Positions 55,964-64,000 of a stretch of 64,000 bases of DNA are shown here, piece after piece. The number at the start of each line of letters is the position of its first letter. Position 1 is the first letter of the stretch. Both the position numbers and the translations under genes were made by a program. The notes beneath the pieces are model-generated. The model saw nothing but the letters and a program-made list of their open reading frames with translations, had not been told where the DNA came from and ran no database searches. The DNA comes from Cysteiniphilum litorale. Lineage in GTDB: Bacteria > Pseudomonadota > Gammaproteobacteria > Francisellales > Francisellaceae. Location: the NCBI RefSeq assembly GCF_003428165.1, contig NZ_QLIQ01000002.1, positions 1-64,000 on the forward strand, given 5' to 3'.

Positions 55964-57307
55964 TTATTGCGGATTCATCTTCAATCTTGCAAATAGATCA
56001 TGCTCATTAGCAGCAAAAATCTCAACGTTTACAAACACACCTTTGGCAATACCTTTGTGATCATTAACATCTTCAATAATGACAACACCGTCAACTTCTG
56101 GCGCGTCGTATTGTGTGCGTGCCAATGCGATATTCTCATTATGACGAATCTCATCGATAATGACTTTCTGAATACTTCCAACATGGCGCTGTAACCGTTT
56201 GGCGCTGATTTTTGATTGCACTGCCATAAAGCGTTCAAGGCGTTGTTGTTTAACCTCTTCTGACACAAGATTTGGCAAATCATTGGCTTTAGCGCCTTCA
56301 ACTTCAGAATAAGTAAAGCAACCAACTCGATCAAGCTCAGCTTCTTCTAGGAAGTTTAATAGCGTCATAAAGTCTTCTTCGGTTTCCCCTGGAAAGCCGA
56401 CGATAAATGTACTACGAATGGTAAGCTCCGGACAAATCGCACGCCAACGTTTGATGGCCTCAAGCGTGTTTGTCGCATTTGCAGGACGCTTCATCAGCTT
56501 TAAAATGCGTGGTGAGGCATGTTGAAAAGGAATATCCAAATACGGTGCAATTTTCCCTTCTGCCATCAGTGAAATCACTTTATCAACATGCGGGTAAGGA
56601 TAGACATAATGCATGCGAATCCAAACACCTAAGGTTGATAAGGCACGCGCTAAATCGATAAAACGACTTTGGTAAGTTTCATCATTCCATTTAGCCTCAG
56701 CATATTTGATATCCACGCCATAAGCACTGGTATCTTGCGAGATGACCAAAAGCTCTTTAACGCCTGCATTAACAAGGCGTTTTGCTTCAAGCATAACATC
56801 ATCAAGCTTTCGTGAGCTTAGCTTGCCGCGAATATCGGGAATAATGCAGAAAGTGCAGCTGTTATTACAGCCTTCAGAAATTTTAAGATAAGCATAGTGT
56901 CTTGGTGTTAACTTAATCCCCTGAGCAGGAACCAGTGAAGTAAAAGCATGATGTTCAATCGGCAAATTATCATGCACGGCTTTGACAAGACTCTCATAAT
57001 CTTGAGGGCCTGAAATACCCAAAACATTGGGATACTTCTCACGAATCATATCTGATTTTTTGCCCAAACAGCCAGTCACTAAGACTTTGCCATTTTCATC
57101 AAGAGCCTCACCTATCGCCTCAAGCGACTCTTCAATTGCCGAGTTTAGAAAACCGCAGGTGTTTACAACGACCAAGTCAGCATTGCTATAATCGGCAGCA
57201 ATCTCATAACCGTCGGTTTTTAATTTTGTAATAATACGTTCAGAATCAACTAAATTTTTAGGGCAGCCTAAGCTGACAAAGCCAATTTTTGGCATGGTTA
57301 CCTGCAT
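55964..57307 (-). CDS. rimO: Ribosomal protein S12 methylthiotransferase RimO
   Basis: A radical SAM enzyme that methylthiolates an aspartate of S12. The 447 residues have the UPF0004 domain ([20 protein letters not shown]), the radical SAM cluster [11 protein letters not shown] with [20 protein letters not shown] and a C-terminal TRAM domain. The [12 protein letters not shown] sequence separates RimO from MiaB. ATG 57307 and an internal ATG at 57295 both have ribosome-binding sites; the longer is given. Confidence 0.96.
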   Translation of the reverse strand: MQVTMPKIGFVSLGCPKNLVDSERIITKLKTDGYEIAADYSNADLVVVNTCGFLNSAIEESLEAIGEALDENGKVLVTGCLGKKSDMIREKYPNVLGISGPQDYESLVKAVHDNLPIEHHAFTSLVPAQGIKLTPRHYAYLKISEGCNNSCTFCIIPDIRGKLSSRKLDDVMLEAKRLVNAGVKELLVISQDTSAYGVDIKYAEAKWNDETYQSRFIDLARALSTLGVWIRMHYVYPYPHVDKVISLMAEGKIAPYLDIPFQHASPRILKLMKRPANATNTLEAIKRWRAICPELTIRSTFIVGFPGETEEDFMTLLNFLEEAELDRVGCFTYSEVEGAKANDLPNLVSEEVKQQRLERFMAVQSKISAKRLQRHVGSIQKVIIDEIRHNENIALARTQYDAPEVDGVVIIEDVNDHKGIAKGVFVNVEIFAANEHDLFARLKMNPQ

Positions 57308-57328
57308 ATAAATACCTTTAGGTTAATT

Positions 57329-58144
57329 TTATCTGCGGTATTGTAACTGGAATGGATTTTGATCAAAACAAATATTTTTAAAATATTTTGTATCAATCTC
57401 AGCATAGAGTAATTGCTCTCCCATTTCGATGCGCTGTGCAAGTTGTCCATTGTGATCGACAACCATACTATTGCCATGGAAAAGCAAATCCGCATCCTCA
57501 TGAATGCCACTTTGATTGGCAGCAAGAATCATGCTACTGTTTTCAAGCGCACGTGCTTTAAGAAGTGTCATCCAAGCATGCGCCCCCATATCTTGAGTAA
57601 ACGCCGCGCTCACTGCGAAGATATCGGCACCTTGTTTCTTCAAATAGCGAAAAACTTCAGGTAAAAATAAATCATAAGTGGAGATTAGACCAATATTGGC
57701 AAATGGCGTTTTAATCACCTTAACCATTTCACCATACTCTTGATCTTGAAGTAAGCTGTGCGTCCATTGAAAGGCACAAGGCAGGGTGGGCGCCAAATGA
57801 TAATAGACTTCATATAAATCACCCGCACTATTATAAACAACGCTTGCTAAATAGTATTTTTCTTTGCTGTACTCCGACACTATGGGAATGCCGCTGGCGA
57901 TAATCCAGATATTATTATCACGACTTAATTTCTGTAAATAATCTTGAATACGTCCTTCGCCTAAAATCTCTTTATTGATTTCATAGTCTGATGACTTCAT
58001 CGAAAACAGTGCACAGCGATCAGGAAAGATAATCAGTTTAGCACCACTATCAGCTGCGCGCTCAATCATCCGTTTCAAGCAAAGCAAGTTAACGCCAACT
58101 GCCATGCATGCATTGATTTGAGCGATTGCAATCTTTGTCATCAT
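57329..58144 (-). CDS. Nitrilase-fold protein lacking the catalytic triad
   Basis: The 271 residues follow the carbon-nitrogen hydrolase fold from end to end (KIAIAQINACM start, LLKARALENSSMILAANQSG and GNSMVVDHNGQ). The triad is lost: Asp42 replaces Glu in IIFPDRC, Tyr114 replaces Lys in EVYYHLA, and Thr156 replaces the Cys in LISTYDLFLPE. Flanking conserved residues (YDL, P, E) remain, so this is not random decay. It is probably a pseudoenzyme with a binding or structural role. It lies 21 bp upstream of rimO and may be co-transcribed. An active paralogue is encoded at 30861-31646. Confidence 0.85.
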   Translation of the reverse strand: MMTKIAIAQINACMAVGVNLLCLKRMIERAADSGAKLIIFPDRCALFSMKSSDYEINKEILGEGRIQDYLQKLSRDNNIWIIASGIPIVSEYSKEKYYLASVVYNSAGDLYEVYYHLAPTLPCAFQWTHSLLQDQEYGEMVKVIKTPFANIGLISTYDLFLPEVFRYLKKQGADIFAVSAAFTQDMGAHAWMTLLKARALENSSMILAANQSGIHEDADLLFHGNSMVVDHNGQLAQRIEMGEQLLYAEIDTKYFKNICFDQNPFQLQYRR

Positions 58145-58273
58145 ATCCCTGCTGTCCTTAAAGCTATGGGGTTAGTATATAACTCCATCAAGCAACAATA
58201 AAGCAGTAGTTAAGCGCGCATTAAGATATTTTTTTGCAAAAAAGCAAAAAAGTAAAAAAGATAAAAAATGGGG

Positions 58274-58300
58274 TTGCGTATTTTAATATGCTGCTATACT
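58274..58300 (+). promoter_or_regulatory. Promoter of the 148-aa unknown gene
   Basis: TATACT (58295-58300) with a TG one base upstream (extended -10) and TTGCGT (58274-58279) 15 bp away. Confidence 0.55.
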
Positions 58301-58310
58301 AGGGATAGGT

Positions 58311-58382
58311 AAGGTGTTAGCTGCGCTGGAAGCATAGGGCTAACGGCGGCGCAGGGCCATGCGGCTAACCAACAATAGGAGG
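58311..58382 (+). promoter_or_regulatory. Structured 5' leader of the 148-aa unknown gene
   Basis: GTTAGC (58316-58321) can pair with either of two copies of GCTAAC (58339-58344 or 58364-58369). CTGCGC (58321-58326) pairs with GCGCAG (58349-58354) only in the longer fold. The leader ends at an ideal AGGAGG ribosome-binding site seven bases before the start codon. The GC content is well above the AT-rich flanks. Two exclusive folds make a switch possible; no known class was recognised. Confidence 0.45.
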
Positions 58383-58389
58383 ATGCGCT

Positions 58390-58836
58390 ATGACTACGTC
58401 AATCGATCAATTGTTTACCAAGCAACAACGCATTCATTTCGATAGTTGCTGTCAGTATTTTGAATTAGCTTTATCTTATTTCGGCTATAACGTACAGGCG
58501 CAATGCTGTATTGATGACAAGAAAAAAGTTGTCCTTTATGCGGTGAATATCTTTTATCAAGGGCAACAACGTCAGGTATTTACCGCATTGACACTCGATG
58601 AATTCTACAAAAAAATGGAGTTAGTCTACCAGTTATATATGTATGCTAAAGACCATCAAACCGATCTTGATGAAGCCCTAGATTATTACCTTGACGAATA
58701 TCAACAGTTTATTGCCGTTCAAGGTGAAATCGATGATTTACTTAACTGGCAAGATTTCATTGATGAAGAGCTCGGAAAAACCAATAGCTATAGTTACGAT
58801 ATGGTATTAAGTAGTGAGAACAGAACGCTACATTAG
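58390..58836 (+). CDS. Hypothetical acidic protein, 148 aa
   Basis: I do not recognise this family. The protein is cytosolic-looking, acidic and aromatic-rich (FELALSYFGYNVQAQ; ELVYQLYMYAKDHQTDLDEA; DYYLDEYQQFI), with three cysteines in the first half. A perfect AGGAGG ribosome-binding site and a structured leader suggest well-controlled expression. It is convergent with the permease gene, overlapping by 4 bp. Confidence 0.75.
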   Translation: MTTSIDQLFTKQQRIHFDSCCQYFELALSYFGYNVQAQCCIDDKKKVVLYAVNIFYQGQQRQVFTALTLDEFYKKMELVYQLYMYAKDHQTDLDEALDYYLDEYQQFIAVQGEIDDLLNWQDFIDEELGKTNSYSYDMVLSSENRTLH

Positions 58837-60035
58837 AGTGTGGGTAATACATTAAATAACGTTAATATTTCAAGCAGGATCATCGCGCCAGCGATTAGTA
58901 AAATAATACCAAGATAAGTTTTACTTAGGAGGTGGTTTTTATTTTGACGCGCACGAATAACCCAGGTCATTGCGGCAGGCAATCCAATTAATAAAATTGC
59001 AACAAAAATGCTGGCGTAGCCTAATGCAATAATAAAACCCTGAGGATAAAAAACAGCAAATAAAAATGGAGGCAAGAACGTAATCACGAAAACAGCTATT
59101 TTATTGATATGTGTTGGTCTTTGCAGCCGATATGTATCACGGTTGAAATCAAACAGTCCCAAAGTGACACCCAAAAAGGAGGTGGTTATTGCAACTGATT
59201 CAAATAGATAGGCAAAGCTACCAATATGTGTACTGTGGTAGCTGCCAACAATCCCTGCCGAGGCATTACCACTTTGAATGATGCTTTGGAAGCTTTCAGC
59301 ACCATAGATAGGAATCGATCCAAGTGTGCATAATACCCATATAAGATAAATGACTAAGGGAATAAAACTGCCAAAAATAATGGCTTTACGTAAAGTTGCG
59401 CGATCAGAATTAACATAACTGCGCAATGTTGGAATAATATGATGAAAACCAAAGGAGGTGATTAAAATCGGGAATGTAATCCAGATAAAATTAAATGAAC
59501 GTGTTTCAACATCAAGCAAAGTCTGTTGAATGCTTGGCACGATTGCAACAACAAAGGCAAAAAATGCCAGAAACTTAATAAGCATTAGCGCCTTATTGGC
59601 ATGATCAACGGCGCGCGTGCCAATATAGACAAAAAAACCAAGAATCAAAATAAAAAGCGCGCTATTTACTGCATTAGGTAAATATATCCCCACTCTATTT
59701 AAACCACTGGCAACAAGATTGCCACCACCTGCACTATAAGCAGCTGTTAATGAATAAAGTAACAATAGGTATGAAACCCATGTAATAAGCTGTCCCGCTT
59801 TACCTAAAGTCGCATGTGCCATACGGCTAAAGTTCGTCCCATTAGGCATGGCAAGATTGACTTCAGCTAACAGCAAGGCTGTGAGCATCATAACAAACCA
59901 AACAACAATCAATAGCAAACTTGCCAACCAAAAGCCGCAAGCAGCAACCGTAGCAGGAATAGCAAGCATCCCAGCACCGACACTTGTACCAGTGATGATC
60001 ATAGCAGAGCCAAATCCGCGCGAAGATAACGACAT
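58833..60035 (-). CDS. Aromatic amino acid permease (HAAAP family, TyrP/Mtr-like)
   Basis: A 400-residue, eleven-helix transporter that imports tyrosine or tryptophan with protons. The start GSAMIITGTSVGAGMLAIPA is the unwound helix-1 signature of the family. Later LLAEVNLAMPNGTNFSRMA, TFPILITSFGFHHIIPTLRS and VTLGLFDFNRDTYRL match TyrP/Mtr. Which aromatic acid it carries is undecided. It is a single-gene unit. Confidence 0.92.
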   Translation of the reverse strand: MSLSSRGFGSAMIITGTSVGAGMLAIPATVAACGFWLASLLLIVVWFVMMLTALLLAEVNLAMPNGTNFSRMAHATLGKAGQLITWVSYLLLLYSLTAAYSAGGGNLVASGLNRVGIYLPNAVNSALFILILGFFVYIGTRAVDHANKALMLIKFLAFFAFVVAIVPSIQQTLLDVETRSFNFIWITFPILITSFGFHHIIPTLRSYVNSDRATLRKAIIFGSFIPLVIYLIWVLCTLGSIPIYGAESFQSIIQSGNASAGIVGSYHSTHIGSFAYLFESVAITTSFLGVTLGLFDFNRDTYRLQRPTHINKIAVFVITFLPPFLFAVFYPQGFIIALGYASIFVAILLIGLPAAMTWVIRARQNKNHLLSKTYLGIILLIAGAMILLEILTLFNVLPTL

Positions 60036-60113
60036 AATTATTTCTAATGGATAATCTAAGGTTCAGGCATTGTAACGATGAATGAAAACTTCAGCAATGC
60101 TGTTAGTCAGTGA

Positions 60114-61094
60114 TTAATTACTCGCGACAGAAACTGCAACGCCACTGGTGCTTAAACTACAACTTAAATCACCGCTGTCGGCAACCGTACAGTTAGAGAC
60201 TGGAAACGAAAAGCTGATATTTGTTGTTGTGCTTGAGCTATTGGTGATTTGCGCATAAAGACGCGCCACTTGATAATTCGCAGCTGTCCCATTAAAAGTA
60301 AGGCTTGTTAATGAATAACTAGAGCTGCCACCCACCAGTTGATCACTGGTGATATTTGTCGTATTGCTTGACATGCTTAATGCCGAATTGCATGTCGTAA
60401 AATTGGAATTACAAAATTTAATTGAAGTGTACGTCGAACTAGAGCCGCTTGAGTTACCGGTGATTTTAAGACTAACCGCATTACTGCCTGAGATGTTAGC
60501 AAAAGGATTGATAAACGCATTACCCTCTTTAGCAATACCATAGCTGTAACTGCTATTGACTGAGCTAAAAGTCGCTTGGAATTTAGTGGATGTGCTAGGA
60601 AAGTATGATCCACCAGAATAGTTGTTGTAATTATTGCTATAAGGGTTGTTATAATTGGATGAGCTACTACTCGTGCTGTCATTATTTTGACTTTTTGTTT
60701 GCGCGTCATCATCTGCGGATTTGTCTTTGTTATTATCAGTTGTTGCTTGAGCTGGCTGTTGCTGATTGCTATAGCGATCATTATACCCTTCTGGCATTGG
60801 CGCGCCACCGGGTAAGAAAATTGGACTATTCATCGCTTCACGATCCATTGGTGAAGCTGTCTGCTCCGCTTTTTTAGGGGCTACAGGAGTATCTTGTTGC
60901 CTTGATTTTTTAAGCGCTTGCACCTCTCCTGTCAAACGATTAAGCGTTTGCTGATTTTGCATAAGAAGATCTTTAAGCAACGGCTTGATCGACAATGGAT
61001 CATTTTTATCTAATGACTTGGATGAATCACCATTAGCAAATACGCCGTGGGTAATCGCTAGACTCAGCAACAAGATTAAATATTTTCTATTCAT
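60114..61094 (-). CDS. Secreted low-complexity protein, 326 aa
   Basis: A Sec signal peptide (YLILLLSLAITHGVFA, cut near residue 21) is followed by a coiled-coil-like stretch (LLKDLLMQNQQTLNRLTGEV), a Pro/Gln/Asp-rich linker (about 70-130), and a Ser/Asn/Tyr-rich segment (SNYNNPYSNNYNNYSGG). The C-terminal half is Ser/Thr-rich and beta-predicted with two cysteine pairs. I do not recognise a family; surface exposure is likely. Low-complexity serine codons give this gene a skewed composition. Confidence 0.75.
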   Translation of the reverse strand: MNRKYLILLLSLAITHGVFANGDSSKSLDKNDPLSIKPLLKDLLMQNQQTLNRLTGEVQALKKSRQQDTPVAPKKAEQTASPMDREAMNSPIFLPGGAPMPEGYNDRYSNQQQPAQATTDNNKDKSADDDAQTKSQNNDSTSSSSSNYNNPYSNNYNNYSGGSYFPSTSTKFQATFSSVNSSYSYGIAKEGNAFINPFANISGSNAVSLKITGNSSGSSSTYTSIKFCNSNFTTCNSALSMSSNTTNITSDQLVGGSSSYSLTSLTFNGTAANYQVARLYAQITNSSSTTTNISFSFPVSNCTVADSGDLSCSLSTSGVAVSVASN

Positions 61095-61150
61095 AGCAGC
61101 AATGCGGCAGATTTAAATTAAAAGTGATTGTATAAGAAAAACCCGACAGG

Positions 61151-61918
61151 TTAAAGTTTTGATGCCGATACACTTGTAAATAATAATGCAAACGATGAAA
61201 CATAAATACTCTCGGTAAAAGGGTTATCCACTTTTTTGGTAAATTTTTTCACGCATAGCATCTGCTGTTTATGCAATGCAATCAAAGGCTTAATTTGCTT
61301 CATTTGCGCCGCTGTGAGATGTAAATTTTGTTTTAAAGTATGAATATACTGCATTAATTCATTTATTATTTGGTGAAAGCTTTCTTTCGTGACTTGTGGT
61401 GTGAGCGTGCTATTCAAAATAATATTACGTGAAAAATGTTTGCCGATCATCAATATGTGGCGCAACAACTCATCGATGTGATTTAAAGTTTTGATTTGCT
61501 CTAGTTCATTAAACTGAAGTGCATGCGCTTTAAGTTTAGCAATGCCAAGGAAGCTCTCACTTAGATCAAGGGAGCCTTGATAATTACGTCCTTCAGCAAT
61601 CGTTTGTAAGGCATAATCCAAGTCACTCGATAAACATTCTTGCAATGAATCAAGCTCAAAACTCTGATACAAAACAGTTAGCAATGGATGGTCACGACGC
61701 TCCTTTAAATCGGTTAAAGCCTGTTGCCACCATTGCAGTTTTTGCAGACTAGGGTAAGGTTCTGAGTATAGCTCTGATGCTTTAAGCCATTGATATTTTA
61801 ACTGATCCAAGGCATAAAGAGCTTTTGTCATATCCTCCGAGCAATGGCGATAAGCATAATAATAAATAGATCCAGGTTGCGGGGTGTTTTCGCTTAGACA
61901 AGCGTATAGATAATCCAC
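61151..61918 (-). CDS. Squalene/phytoene synthase-like protein without aspartate motifs
   Basis: The 255 residues follow the N-terminal half of the squalene/phytoene synthase fold: GSIYYYAYRHCSEDMTKALY, ALDQLKYQW and PSLQKLQWWQQALTDLKERR, then HPLL. The DxxxD prenyl-diphosphate/Mg motifs are not seen, as in the NDUFAF6 branch, which acts in respiratory complex assembly. The GTG at 61918 overlaps mupP/gph by 25 bp, which argues for translation coupled to the ubiG cluster. Enzymatic carotenoid synthesis is unlikely. Confidence 0.65.
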   Translation of the reverse strand: MDYLYACLSENTPQPGSIYYYAYRHCSEDMTKALYALDQLKYQWLKASELYSEPYPSLQKLQWWQQALTDLKERRDHPLLTVLYQSFELDSLQECLSSDLDYALQTIAEGRNYQGSLDLSESFLGIAKLKAHALQFNELEQIKTLNHIDELLRHILMIGKHFSRNIILNSTLTPQVTKESFHQIINELMQYIHTLKQNLHLTAAQMKQIKPLIALHKQQMLCVKKFTKKVDNPFTESIYVSSFALLFTSVSASKL

Positions 61919-62592
61919 TGGCGTAATTGCTCCAAGTTTGAAATTTTTAAATCATAGTCATCATCATTCATCGTATTTGCCTCATAACCATAATCAGCAA
62001 AAATGCGATAGCAATGCGCGTGTTTGGCAGCCAACATGTCTGGCTTAGTATCGCCGATATAACCTGCATGTTGCGGTATTTTATCAAGCGTTTTAAGCGC
62101 ATGGATGATTGGCATAGGATGCGGCTTTTTATAAGATAAATCATCCGCGCAAATCACGATTTTAGCCTCCTGATATTGTGGGACCTTCGCAATCACGGCT
62201 TCAGTTAGTTTGCGCGTCTTACTGGTAACAATTCCCCAGCTGATCCGTTGCTGATGTAAAGTACTCATTAATTCATGCGCACCAATAAAGGGGTGTGTCA
62301 TATCAGCGGCATGCTGTTGATAATGCATAAACGCATCATACTTTAAAACATTAAGTTGCTCACGAGTAAGTTGTTCATTAATTTTTGTTAATAGAAATTC
62401 AACACCGCGACCGGCATGTTGCCTTAGTGTATCTGCGTTAAAGTCAATCTCTAGATTATGGCGGATTAAAGCATGCTTAATTGCATCAAAGATGCCATCT
62501 GATGAGTCAAGTAAGGTGCCGTCAAGATCAAATAACAACAAATCAAGTGGGTATTTAGGACTCCTTGGTAAATGCGGCGATGTAGTTAACAT
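61894..62592 (-). CDS. HAD hydrolase, MupP/phosphoglycolate phosphatase type
   Basis: The 232 residues have HAD motif I LLFDLDGTLLDSSDGI, motif II VTSKTRK, motif III SYKKPHPMP and motif IV YIGDTKPDM. The neighbour ubiG immediately upstream is the classic place of mupP (N-acetylmuramate-6-phosphate phosphatase) in pseudomonads; gph is the alternative. ATG at 62592 is chosen because AGGAGG lies exactly eight bases before it; the ATG two codons upstream is only two bases from that site. It overlaps the end of ubiG by 38 bp. Confidence 0.88.
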   Translation of the reverse strand: MLTTSPHLPRSPKYPLDLLLFDLDGTLLDSSDGIFDAIKHALIRHNLEIDFNADTLRQHAGRGVEFLLTKINEQLTREQLNVLKYDAFMHYQQHAADMTHPFIGAHELMSTLHQQRISWGIVTSKTRKLTEAVIAKVPQYQEAKIVICADDLSYKKPHPMPIIHALKTLDKIPQHAGYIGDTKPDMLAAKHAHCYRIFADYGYEANTMNDDDYDLKISNLEQLRQWIIYTLV

Positions 62593-63253
62593 CAGCATTA
62601 CCTCCTAGAGATAGGTTTTTAGTCAGTGGGTTATAATGCAAACCTTTGATTTTAGTGACTCGAAGACCATATTTTTTTGCAGCATTAATCAGCTCCAGTG
62701 GCTTAATATACTTACTGTATTCATGCGTGCCTTTAGGGATAAGCCCCATGACATATTCCGCCATGACAATGGATAATGCAAAAGACTTGAAATTGCGATT
62801 TAATGTTGAGAAAAATACCCAGCCACCTGCTTTACAAAGCTCTGCACATGAACGAATCACACTCTCAGGATCTGGCACATGTTCAAGCATTTCCATACAG
62901 GTGACGATATCAAAGCTTTGTGGCTCATTTTGCGCTAGGTTTTCAACGGAGTCTTTTAAGTAACGAATGGAAAGTTTTGATTCTAACAGATGAAGCTTGG
63001 CAACGCTCAAGGAGGCTTCAGCAAGATCTAAGCCCGTAACACTAGCCTTTTTCTGAGCCATGGCTTCTGCCAAAATACCACCACCACAACCAATATCAGC
63101 AATATTTAATTGTGCCAAATCGCCTGCACATTCCTCAATAAACTGCACACGCAAGGGGTTGACTTGATGCAATGTGCGAAATTCGCCATCTTCACACCAC
63201 CATTGGTGCGCCAATGCACTAAATTTATTAATTTCAGTTTGATCAACATTCAT
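62555..63253 (-). CDS. ubiG: Ubiquinone biosynthesis O-methyltransferase
   Basis: UbiG carries out both O-methylations in ubiquinone synthesis. The 232 residues show the N-terminal EINKFSALAHQWWCEDGEFR and HQVNPLRVQFI, the SAM loop IADIGCGGGILAEAMA, VTGLDLAEASL, VTCMEMLEHVPDPES and GWVFFSTLNRNFKSF, plus GLIPKGTHEYSKYIKP. It leads the ubiG-mupP-phytoene-synthase-like cluster. Confidence 0.96.
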   Translation of the reverse strand: MNVDQTEINKFSALAHQWWCEDGEFRTLHQVNPLRVQFIEECAGDLAQLNIADIGCGGGILAEAMAQKKASVTGLDLAEASLSVAKLHLLESKLSIRYLKDSVENLAQNEPQSFDIVTCMEMLEHVPDPESVIRSCAELCKAGGWVFFSTLNRNFKSFALSIVMAEYVMGLIPKGTHEYSKYIKPLELINAAKKYGLRVTKIKGLHYNPLTKNLSLGGNADVNYIAAFTKES

Positions 63254-63449
63254 GATAATTTATTGCTTCTATGTCGCTGTTTTAAAACTTATGCCATCAT
63301 AACAAACCGCACTATTGTTGCGATATAAAAAATTAACAAATAGCCAGTGATGGAAATGTTCAGCTGATCGCTCGAAAAATAAATTATTAGCGCTATACTG
63401 GGAAAACGACACAAGTAATGGTAGTTGATAGCGACAAGGATGACGGATT

Positions 63450-64000
63450 TTGAAGATATTTGAGAAACTCAAAAAAGCCAAAAAAGCTAAAAAATCCAAT
63501 AGAATGAGTGAAGCCCGCAAGGTTAATAAACTCATCGGTAAAAAAATATTTTGGCGTGTGTTGATCAGTGCTATTATTTTGCTTACCCTTGCCTCCCTAA
63601 CCGTTTTTGTTTTGTCATTTTATCCTTTTTATCAACAAACACAGCGCACAATTAACCATTATTATGAAGAAGTATTAGATGGCTATAAAACAGAGATTCA
63701 ACTGTCTTTATCAGAAGCGCGAAGCGTTGCATTACAGATAAGTAGCCGCACACAAGCTGCATGGTTGACGGAGGAAATCGAGCGCAAGTACCAATATGGT
63801 GATGCCATTATCGATGAGGTGAATGCCTTAAGGCAAATTTTGGCATCCGCCCTTGTCTCAAGTGCTGCTTTACAATCTATACAGCGTTTTGAAAGTAATG
63901 GACATTTATTGGTTGAAGTGGGCACCAAGCAACATCAACGATTTGATAAAAAAGCGCTTACATTTGCCATTGGCAATGATGGACTCACTGCAGTGCTAAC
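63450..64000 (+). CDS. Membrane sensor-like protein, 3' end outside the window
   Basis: The frame is open to the last base; 183 codons are visible. A TTG at 63450 follows AAGGA by ten bases and is preferred; the first ATG (63504) has no ribosome-binding site. The N-terminus is extremely basic (KIFEKLKKAKKAKKSNR), followed by one transmembrane helix (VLISAIILLTLASLTVFVLS). A helical extracytoplasmic region with Tyr/Gln-rich sequence (YPFYQQTQRTINHYYEEVLD) comes next. This is the layout of a sensor kinase or chemoreceptor. No catalytic domain is visible, so the class is open. Confidence 0.65.
   Translation, partial: MKIFEKLKKAKKAKKSNRMSEARKVNKLIGKKIFWRVLISAIILLTLASLTVFVLSFYPFYQQTQRTINHYYEEVLDGYKTEIQLSLSEARSVALQISSRTQAAWLTEEIERKYQYGDAIIDEVNALRQILASALVSSAALQSIQRFESNGHLLVEVGTKQHQRFDKKALTFAIGNDGLTAVL

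Noticed and set aside
60349-60877. Genes on either frame overlapping the Ser/Asn-rich secreted protein
   Set aside because: These are shadow frames produced by the repetitive serine and asparagine codons.

Overview
The window is chromosomal DNA of a low-GC gammaproteobacterium. The S10-spc-alpha ribosomal order, rplM-rpsI-sspA-sspB, hslVU, comM-ubiK-glnK and a PanG-type pantothenate operon all fit. Together with a GbpA-like chitin-active LPMO they suggest a Francisella-related (Thiotrichales/Fastidiosibacteraceae-like) aquatic or host-associated bacterium. The family placement is inference; no rRNA gene is present to test it.

Layout. 1-0.93 kb: the truncated end of an ExeA/TniB-type AAA+ ATPase, a decayed membrane-protein remnant and tRNA-Lys. 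1.1-14.5 kb (minus strand): 27 genes from rplC to rplQ, with recognisable promoters in front of rplC, rplN and rpsM; rpsJ is absent. 14.5-16.2 kb: a long leader, a six-unit 40-bp hairpin array and an unknown gene. 16.4-20.6 kb: an MFS transporter, an ArnT/PMT-like membrane glycosyltransferase, zapE and ydcH. 20.8-26.1 kb: a methionine operon (cystathionine synthase-type enzyme, short aspartokinase, cystathionine lyase-type enzyme, metF) followed by a LysR regulator. Its leader encodes a 27-aa peptide with three consecutive Met codons embedded in competing hairpins. 26-32 kb: a lipoprotein, grxB, an enolase-superfamily dehydratase, tRNA-Ser(GCT) and a methionine-aminotransferase/omega-amidase pair. 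31.8-35.4 kb: rpmB-rpmG, tRNA-Ser(TGA), rplM-rpsI-sspA-sspB. 35.5-38.4 kb: panG-panB-panC-panD. 38.4-40.8 kb: phoB-phoR, then a fluoride riboswitch with crcB. 40.8-44 kb: hexose porter, ROK fructokinase and PMI-type cupin. 44-46.4 kb: hslVU and tRNA-Gly-Cys-Leu. 46.7-53 kb: malic enzyme, hemE, an LpxL-type acyltransferase, comM, ubiK, glnK. 52.9-64 kb: LPMO, an outer-membrane barrel, rimO, a nitrilase-fold protein lacking its catalytic triad, an unknown gene with a structured leader, an aromatic amino-acid permease, a secreted low-complexity protein, a squalene/phytoene-synthase-like protein, mupP/gph, ubiG and the start of a membrane sensor-like protein.

Most interesting signals: (1) the Met-codon leader peptide and alternative hairpins before the methionine operon, which look like ribosome-mediated attenuation of methionine synthesis; (2) the exactly 40-bp-periodic array in which hairpin arms differ between units while pairing is kept; (3) a nitrilase pseudoenzyme with E, K and C all replaced; (4) a fluoride riboswitch upstream of crcB with base-pair-preserving changes; (5) two further structured intergenic RNAs or DNA elements (before the 148-aa unknown gene, and between tRNA-Leu and malic enzyme).

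Everything was read by eye. No database search, folding program or alignment was run, so family names are motif recognition and structures are hand pairings.
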